Positions 12,711-16,135 of a stretch of DNA of 16,135 nt are shown piece by piece. Position numbers and translations under genes: made by a program. Source of the stretch: Atopobium sp. UBA6362 (GTDB lineage: Bacteria; Actinomycetota; Coriobacteriia; Coriobacteriales; Atopobiaceae). The stretch covers positions 1,378 to 17,512 of the forward strand of contig DJRK01000067.1 in the NCBI GenBank assembly GCA_002440065.1, written 5' to 3'. The number at the start of each line of letters is the position of its first letter. The first letter of the stretch is position 1. The notes beneath the pieces were generated by a model. That model was not told the origin of the DNA. It searched no databases and worked only from the letters and a program-made list of their open reading frames with translations.

Positions 12711-13355
12711 ATGAGACTGAACAAGTTGATCGACCATACGCTGCTCAAGGCCAACGCCACGCGCGCCCAGATCGAGCGGCTCTGCGACGAGGCGGCCGAG
12801 CACGGCTTCGCGTCCGTTTGCGCGAACTCCTGCTGGGTCTCGCTCTGCGCCGCGCGCCTGGCGAACAGCGACGTGAACGTGTGCACGGTCATCGGCTTCC
12901 CGCTGGGCGCCATGAGCACCGCAGGCAAGGCCGCGGAGGCCGCTGCCGCCGTCGAGGACGGTGCCGACGAGCTCGACATGGTCATCAATGTGGGCTGGCT
13001 CGTCGCCGGCGAGGACGACCTCGTCCGTCGCGACATCGAGGCCGTCGTGGCCGCCGCCCAGGGCCGCTGCGTCAAGGTCATCATCGAGACCTGCCTGCTC
13101 GACGATGCGCGGATCGTGCGCGCCTGCGAGCTGTCCGTCGAGGCCGGGGCGACGTTCGTGAAGACGAGCACCGGCTTCTCCACCGGCGGCGCCAAGGTCG
13201 AGGACGTCGCCCTCATGGCCAAGACCGTGGCCGGCCGCTGCAAGGTCAAGGCCTCCGGCGGCATCCACACCGCGGTCGAGGCCCAGGCCATGGTCGACGC
13301 CGGCGCCGACCGCATCGGCACCTCTTCCGGCATCGCCATCGTCGCGGGTGAGTAG
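12711..13355 (+). CDS. deoC: deoxyribose-phosphate aldolase
   Basis: The product has 214 residues, the normal size of the short bacterial form. The enzyme cleaves 2-deoxyribose 5-phosphate to acetaldehyde and glyceraldehyde 3-phosphate in deoxynucleoside catabolism, in the cytoplasm. The catalytic residues are in place: D89 in DELDMVINVG, the Schiff-base lysine K151 in TFVKTSTGF and K180 in KVKASGGI. LIDHTLLKA opens the barrel. The start ATG has a perfect AGGAGG 7 bases upstream; longer frames run back across the repeat and are rejected. No other nucleoside-catabolism gene is adjacent, so it appears to be a lone gene, flanked on both sides by copies of the dispersed palindrome. Confidence 0.97.
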   Translation: MRLNKLIDHTLLKANATRAQIERLCDEAAEHGFASVCANSCWVSLCAARLANSDVNVCTVIGFPLGAMSTAGKAAEAAAAVEDGADELDMVINVGWLVAGEDDLVRRDIEAVVAAAQGRCVKVIIETCLLDDARIVRACELSVEAGATFVKTSTGFSTGGAKVEDVALMAKTVAGRCKVKASGGIHTAVEAQAMVDAGADRIGTSSGIAIVAGE

Positions 13356-13414
13356 CGCCCTTCTTGCGACAGCTCCGCCGACCTTCCTGCGTCGCCGCCC
13401 TTCTTGCGAAAGCT
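13356..13414 (+). repeat. short direct repeat after deoC
   Basis: A 19-base unit (CGCCCTTCTTGCGA followed by C or A and AGCT) occurs at 13356-13374 and 13396-13414, 18 of 19 identical, with a period of 40. The first copy starts right after the deoC stop codon. Function unknown; it may be a small local duplication. Confidence 0.7.
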
Positions 13415-13461
13415 GCCTCACCCGCGCCTTCCGAGAACGAAACCCGTCTTTCTCGACGCCC

Positions 13462-13518
13462 CGCCCCCTGCAAAATGAGACATCCTAGGCCCTCAAGATG
13501 TCTTATTTTGCGGGGGCG
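13462..13518. repeat. dispersed palindromic repeat, copy D
   Basis: The left arm (13462-13484) and right arm (13497-13518) have the family consensus with a 12-base loop. Two substitutions (T13469 opposite G13512, and G13477 opposite T) leave G-U pairs in plus-strand RNA rather than mismatches. It lies between deoC and the argG promoter. Confidence 0.85.
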
Positions 13519-13554
13519 CTTATGTTTCGAGCGCGAGTCGATTCCGGCCGCGGG

Positions 13555-13583
13555 TTGCGCCGCCCTGCGCGCAAGCCTATAGT
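13555..13583 (+). promoter_or_regulatory. argG promoter
   Basis: TTGCGC (13555-13560), a spacer of exactly 17 bases, and TATAGT (13578-13583). A start near 13590 would give a 5' leader of about 308 bases before argG. This is the best promoter match in the window. Confidence 0.7.
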
Positions 13584-13601
13584 CAAAGCCGTTGATTGCA
13601 G

Positions 13602-13740
13602 CCCCGCGCACATATCGCGGGCCACTAGTCTTTAGGGGAGGCGAAAGAAGCCATATGATGCGCCACAGCGCTGTTTCGAGCCAGCTGCTCGCCTCTTTCC
13701 CCATGAACCGACGCCAGAACCGACGAATCTAGCCCGCGAT
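13602..13740 (+). promoter_or_regulatory. alternative RNA pairings in the argG leader
   Basis: Segment 1 (CCCGCG, 13603-13608) can pair with segment 2 (CGCGGG, 13616-13621). Segment 2, extended to ATCGCGGGC (13614-13622), is also perfectly complementary to segment 3, GCCCGCGAT (13732-13740), and TAG/CTA add three pairs beyond a bulge. GCCCGCG recurs as segment 4 (13811-13817) inside the terminator-like hairpin. Segment 3 begins in the stop codon of the leader ORF, so ribosome position could choose between the pairings. Pairing is seen in sequence; switching is an inference. Confidence 0.5.
13655..13732 (+). CDS. candidate arginine leader peptide of argG (25 codons)
   Basis: This ORF lies between the argG promoter and argG. 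A Shine-Dalgarno-like AGGGGAGG (13634-13641) precedes ATG-ATG at 13655/13658. The peptide begins M-M-R-H-S-A-V-S and ends M-N-R-R-Q-N-R-R-I before TAG. Four of its last seven residues are Arg, encoded CGA, CGC, CGA, CGA. CGA is rarely used in the neighbouring genes. The Arg pairs come from an in-frame direct repeat, GAACCGACG (13705-13713 and 13717-13725). Arg codons just before the stop, ahead of a hairpin and the arginine-biosynthesis gene argG, are the hallmark of ribosome-mediated attenuation: stalling when Arg-tRNA is short would favour antitermination. Arg codons are common in GC-rich DNA, so chance cannot be excluded. A shorter version from 13703 lacks an SD. Confidence 0.55.
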   Translation: MMRHSAVSSQLLASFPMNRRQNRRI

Positions 13741-13802
13741 GTCGCGTGCGCAGCGTCCTTCTCGTCTGCCGGTTGCCTACTTCGAGCACGCCAGCCTCAG
13801 AT

Positions 13803-13843
13803 GGAACCCCGCCCGCGCCCGACATCGTCGGGGGTTCTGCTTT
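13803..13843 (+). terminator. candidate attenuator hairpin in argG leader
   Basis: GAACCCC (13804-13810) pairs with GGGGTTC (13831-13837), stacked on an inner CGAC-ATC-GTCG hairpin (13820-13830), with 9 unpaired bases on the left side. TGCTTT follows, a poor T-tract. It ends 61 bases before the argG start and has no gene of its own, so it would act on read-through into argG. T-box-like TGGAACC lies at 13802-13808. Confidence 0.5.
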
Positions 13844-13897
13844 GCCGTGATCAACCTGCCCAATCGCTGAATTTGGCCAATCGAAAGGAAATCAAAA

Positions 13898-15127
13898 ATG
13901 GCTGAGAAGGAAAAGGTCGTCCTCGCGTATTCCGGTGGCCTGGACACGTCCGTCATCGTCAAGTGGCTCCAGATCGAGAAGAACCTCGACGTCGTCGCCA
14001 TCTGCGGCAACGTGGGCCAGGACGAGAAGGACCTCTCCTGGGTCGAGGAGAAGGCCCTCAAGATGGGCGCCATCTACTCCAAGGCCGTCGACATGCGCGA
14101 GGAGTACGCCGAGAAGTACCTGTCCCACGCCATCAAGGCCAACGCCAAGTACCAGAAGGTCTACCCGCTGCTCTCCGCCCTCTCCCGCCCGCTGATCTCC
14201 AAGCACATCGTGGACATCGCGCACGAGACCGGCGCCAAGTACGTCGCCCACGGCTGCACCGGCAAGGGCAACGACCAGGTCCGCTTCGAGACCGAGATCC
14301 GCGCCCTCGACCCGAGCCTCGAGATCATCGCCCCCGTGCGCGTGTGGGACCTGACCACCCGCGACTCCGAGATGGAGTGGGCCGAGCAGCACGACGTGCC
14401 CGTGCCGACCACCAAGAAGAAGCCCTACTCCATCGACGACAACCTGTGGGGCCGCGCCATCGAGTGCGGCGTCCTGGAGGACACCTGGAACGAGCCGCCC
14501 GCGGACATCTGGACGATGACCAAGAACCTCGAGGACTGCCCCGCCGAGCCCGAGACCGTCGTCATCTCCTTCGAGAAGGGCATCCCGACCGCGATCAACG
14601 GCGAGAAGATGCCGCTGCTCGAGCTCGTCATCAAGGCCAACGAGATCGCCGGCCGCAACGGCTTCGGCCGCATCGACATGGTCGAGAACCGCGTCGTGGG
14701 CATCAAGTCCCGCGAGTGCTATGAGTGCCCGGGCGCGCTGCTGCTCATCCAGGCCCACGAGACCATGGAGCAGATGTGCCTCGACGTGAACACGCAGAAG
14801 ACCAAGCGCGAGCTCGACGAGCAGTGGGCCGACCTCGTGTACAACGGCCTGTGGTTCTCCCAGGCCAAGCTCGCCATCGACGCGTACAACGACTACACCT
14901 CGCAGTTCGTGACCGGCGACGTGCGCATCAAGCTCTGCAAGGGCGGCCTGTTCATCGACGGCATGCGCTCCGACTACAGCCTCTACGACTACAACCTGGC
15001 CACCTACGACGAGGGCGACACCTTCGACCACACCGCGTCCCGCGGCTTCATCGCTCTCCACGGCCTCGAGTCCCAGACCTGGTCCAAGGTCCAGGGCCCC
15101 AAGTCCGGTCTCACGCCGGTCGACTAG
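13898..15127 (+). CDS. argG: argininosuccinate synthase
   Basis: The product has 409 residues, normal for the family. It condenses citrulline and aspartate with ATP to argininosuccinate, the penultimate step of arginine synthesis, in the cytoplasm. The N-type ATP pyrophosphatase loop AYSGGLDTSV is at residues 10-19. The citrulline/aspartate-binding GCTGKGNDQVRFE is at 119-131 (K123, N125, D126, R129). Other family blocks, YSIDDNLWGRAIECG and YECPGA, are present. AAAGGAA 8 bases before the ATG sets the start. It is followed by argH after 157 bases containing a terminator-like hairpin. Expression is probably controlled by the promoter and leader upstream (leader peptide and hairpin); no ArgR-type box was recognised. 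Confidence 0.98.
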   Translation: MAEKEKVVLAYSGGLDTSVIVKWLQIEKNLDVVAICGNVGQDEKDLSWVEEKALKMGAIYSKAVDMREEYAEKYLSHAIKANAKYQKVYPLLSALSRPLISKHIVDIAHETGAKYVAHGCTGKGNDQVRFETEIRALDPSLEIIAPVRVWDLTTRDSEMEWAEQHDVPVPTTKKKPYSIDDNLWGRAIECGVLEDTWNEPPADIWTMTKNLEDCPAEPETVVISFEKGIPTAINGEKMPLLELVIKANEIAGRNGFGRIDMVENRVVGIKSRECYECPGALLLIQAHETMEQMCLDVNTQKTKRELDEQWADLVYNGLWFSQAKLAIDAYNDYTSQFVTGDVRIKLCKGGLFIDGMRSDYSLYDYNLATYDEGDTFDHTASRGFIALHGLESQTWSKVQGPKSGLTPVD

Positions 15128-15159
15128 CGCAGGGTTTTCTTTGCGATAAATAAACGAAG

Positions 15160-15196
15160 GCCCCGGTTGCGGCGCTTCTGCCGTGGCCGGGGCTTT
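15160..15196 (+). terminator. hairpin between argG and argH
   Basis: GCCCCGG (15160-15166) pairs with CCGGGGC (15187-15193), with an inner CGGC/GCCG and a TTT tail. The short T-run suggests partial termination, so argH may be reached by read-through or have its own promoter, although none is clear in the remaining 88 bases. Confidence 0.6.
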
Positions 15197-15219
15197 GCAT
15201 GGGTTACGCTATCTGGCAG

Positions 15220-15252
15220 GCGCGGCGCGGTTTTTTGGCCCGGTCGCCGCGC
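15220..15252 (+). promoter_or_regulatory. GC-rich stem in the argH leader
   Basis: GCGCGGCG (15220-15227) is perfectly complementary to CGCCGCGC (15245-15252). The 17-base loop carries a T6 tract. It lies 32 bases before the argH start codon. It may affect transcript stability or translation; nothing shows that it is a switch. Confidence 0.35.
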
Positions 15253-15284
15253 GCAGCGAGGAACACAGAGGAACGGAGGGGCCG

Positions 15285-16135
15285 ATGGCTCTTTGGGGTG
15301 GCAGGTTCGAGAAGGGCGTCGACGCGTTCACGCAGGAGTTCGGCGCCTCCCTCGAGGTCGACAAGGCCATGGCGCAGCAGGACATCGCCGGGAGCCGCGC
15401 ACACGCGCAGATGCTCGCCGAGCAGGGCATCATCTCGGGCGACGACCAGAAGGCGATCGACGCGGGGCTCCAGAAGATCTCCGACCAGATCGCCGCGGGC
15501 GAGTTCGCCTGGGACGTGAACGACGAGGACATCCACATGGCCGTCGAGGGCGCCCTCACGCGCGACATCGGCACCCCGGGCGCGCGCCTGCACACGGGCC
15601 GCTCCCGCAACGACCAGGTCGCGACCGACATCCGCCTCTACGCCAAGGAGCTCTGCCGGCACCTCATCGAGGGCAACGACGCCCTGCGCCGCGTGCTCGT
15701 GGACGTGGCCGAGAAGAACTTCGACGTCGTGATGCCCGGCTACACCCACCTGCAGCACGCGCAGCCGGTCCTCTTCTCGCACCACATGCTCGCGTACTTC
15801 TGGATGTTCACGCGCGACCGCAAGCGCCTCGTCGCCGCGCTCGACGCCGCCGACGCGAACCCGCTCGGCGCCGCAGCGCTCGCCGGCACCACCTACCCGC
15901 TCGACCGCCAGCGCACGACGGAGCTCCTGGGCTTCGACCACGCGATCCCCAACTCGCTCGACGCCGTGTCCGACCGCGACTACCTGCTCGACCTCGAGTA
16001 CGCCTGCAGCGTGAGCATGATGCACCTCTCGCGCCTGTGCGAGGAGATCGTGCTGTGGAGCTCGACGGAGTTCGGCTTCATCACGCTTTCCGACAGCTAC
16101 TCCACCGGCAGCTCGATCATGCCGCAGAAGAAGAA
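15285..16135 (+). CDS. argH: argininosuccinate lyase, N-terminal part (partial, 3' end outside window)
   Basis: 283 codons are visible of roughly 460. The enzyme splits argininosuccinate into arginine and fumarate, the last step of arginine synthesis. ALWGGRFEKG opens the protein. HTGRSRNDQVATDIRLY (103-119) and PGYTHLQHAQPVLFSHH (151-167, with T155/H156) are family active-site blocks. The frame ends inside the fumarase/aspartase-superfamily signature GSSIMPQKKN (275 onward), cut by the window edge. GGAGGGG 5-10 bases before the ATG is the RBS. It forms an argGH cluster with the gene before it. Confidence 0.97.
   Translation, partial: MALWGGRFEKGVDAFTQEFGASLEVDKAMAQQDIAGSRAHAQMLAEQGIISGDDQKAIDAGLQKISDQIAAGEFAWDVNDEDIHMAVEGALTRDIGTPGARLHTGRSRNDQVATDIRLYAKELCRHLIEGNDALRRVLVDVAEKNFDVVMPGYTHLQHAQPVLFSHHMLAYFWMFTRDRKRLVAALDAADANPLGAAALAGTTYPLDRQRTTELLGFDHAIPNSLDAVSDRDYLLDLEYACSVSMMHLSRLCEEIVLWSSTEFGFITLSDSYSTGSSIMPQKK

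Noticed and set aside
3755..13518. CRISPR array
   Set aside because: The repeated units are palindromes scattered over 10 kb between unrelated genes, with no regular spacers and no cas genes.
13364..13582. Plus-strand ORF after deoC
   Set aside because: It is made of the direct repeat and palindromic copy D and ends over the argG promoter; no SD and no protein-like features.
13795..13843. T-box riboswitch upstream of argG
   Set aside because: AGATGGAACCCCG resembles the T-box core and overlaps a terminator-like hairpin, but only TGGNACC is shared. No AG box or specifier-loop structure was found, and the base after TGG (A) would pair with a U discriminator, as in the tRNA-Gly here, not the A or G usual for tRNA-Arg. 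The leader peptide explains the region better; this remains the main alternative.
15199..15519. Arg-rich ORF at the start of argH (second leader peptide?)
   Set aside because: It has several Arg codons but no SD and no stop before argH; it runs on through argH in another frame, so it is a GC-rich shadow.

Overview
The window is GC-rich DNA that is best explained as actinobacterial, most likely from the class Coriobacteriia (Collinsella/Olsenella-like). This rests on strongly GC-biased third codon positions, many Ala/Glu/Pro-rich proteins, adjacent WYL-domain regulators, a zinc-ribbon protein with a DUF6273-like C-terminus, and LytTR/GHKL signalling. The genus cannot be fixed from sequence alone. 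Nothing looks like a prophage, plasmid or insertion sequence, and the genes look chromosomal.

Layout. 1-435: C-terminal end of an ABC-transporter ATPase. 544-1356: an unrecognised single-pass membrane protein. 1444-3696: a large zinc-ribbon membrane protein. 3811-5587 (minus strand): two overlapping WYL-domain transcription factors. 5767-8292: a membrane-embedded M28-like peptidase split by a very long low-complexity insertion and lacking the usual catalytic glutamate. 8293-8542: a spacer with a nested palindromic element. 8543-8617: tRNA-Gly(CCC) with terminator. 8716-9996: M29 aminopeptidase. 10040-10115: tRNA-Lys(UUU) with terminator. 10162-10442: a non-coding convergent spacer built of inverted repeats. 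10443-12437 (minus): a LytTR response regulator followed by an AgrC-like histidine kinase. 12711-13355: deoC. 13356-13897: a 542-base regulatory and repeat region. 13898 to the end: argG and the first part of argH.

The most interesting region is upstream of argG. A good promoter (TTGCGC-17-TATAGT, 13555-13583) is followed by a short ORF with a Shine-Dalgarno sequence. Its peptide ends in N-R-R-Q-N-R-R-I, with three of the four Arg codons being CGA. Next come complementary segments that can pair in mutually exclusive ways, then a terminator-like hairpin, then argG. This is the architecture of a ribosome-mediated transcription attenuator responding to arginine, and I propose it as a candidate argG leader peptide. 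A T-box was considered because TGGAACC occurs in the hairpin, but it fits less well.

A second theme is a dispersed palindromic repeat of about 55 bases, with arms containing CTGCAAAATGAGACAT. It occurs four times (near 3755, 10376, 12595 and 13462), always between genes and usually next to gene ends. Two further, unrelated inverted-repeat elements lie at 8330-8454 and 10178-10342. These intergenic palindromes, rather than genes, make up most of the unusual DNA in this window.
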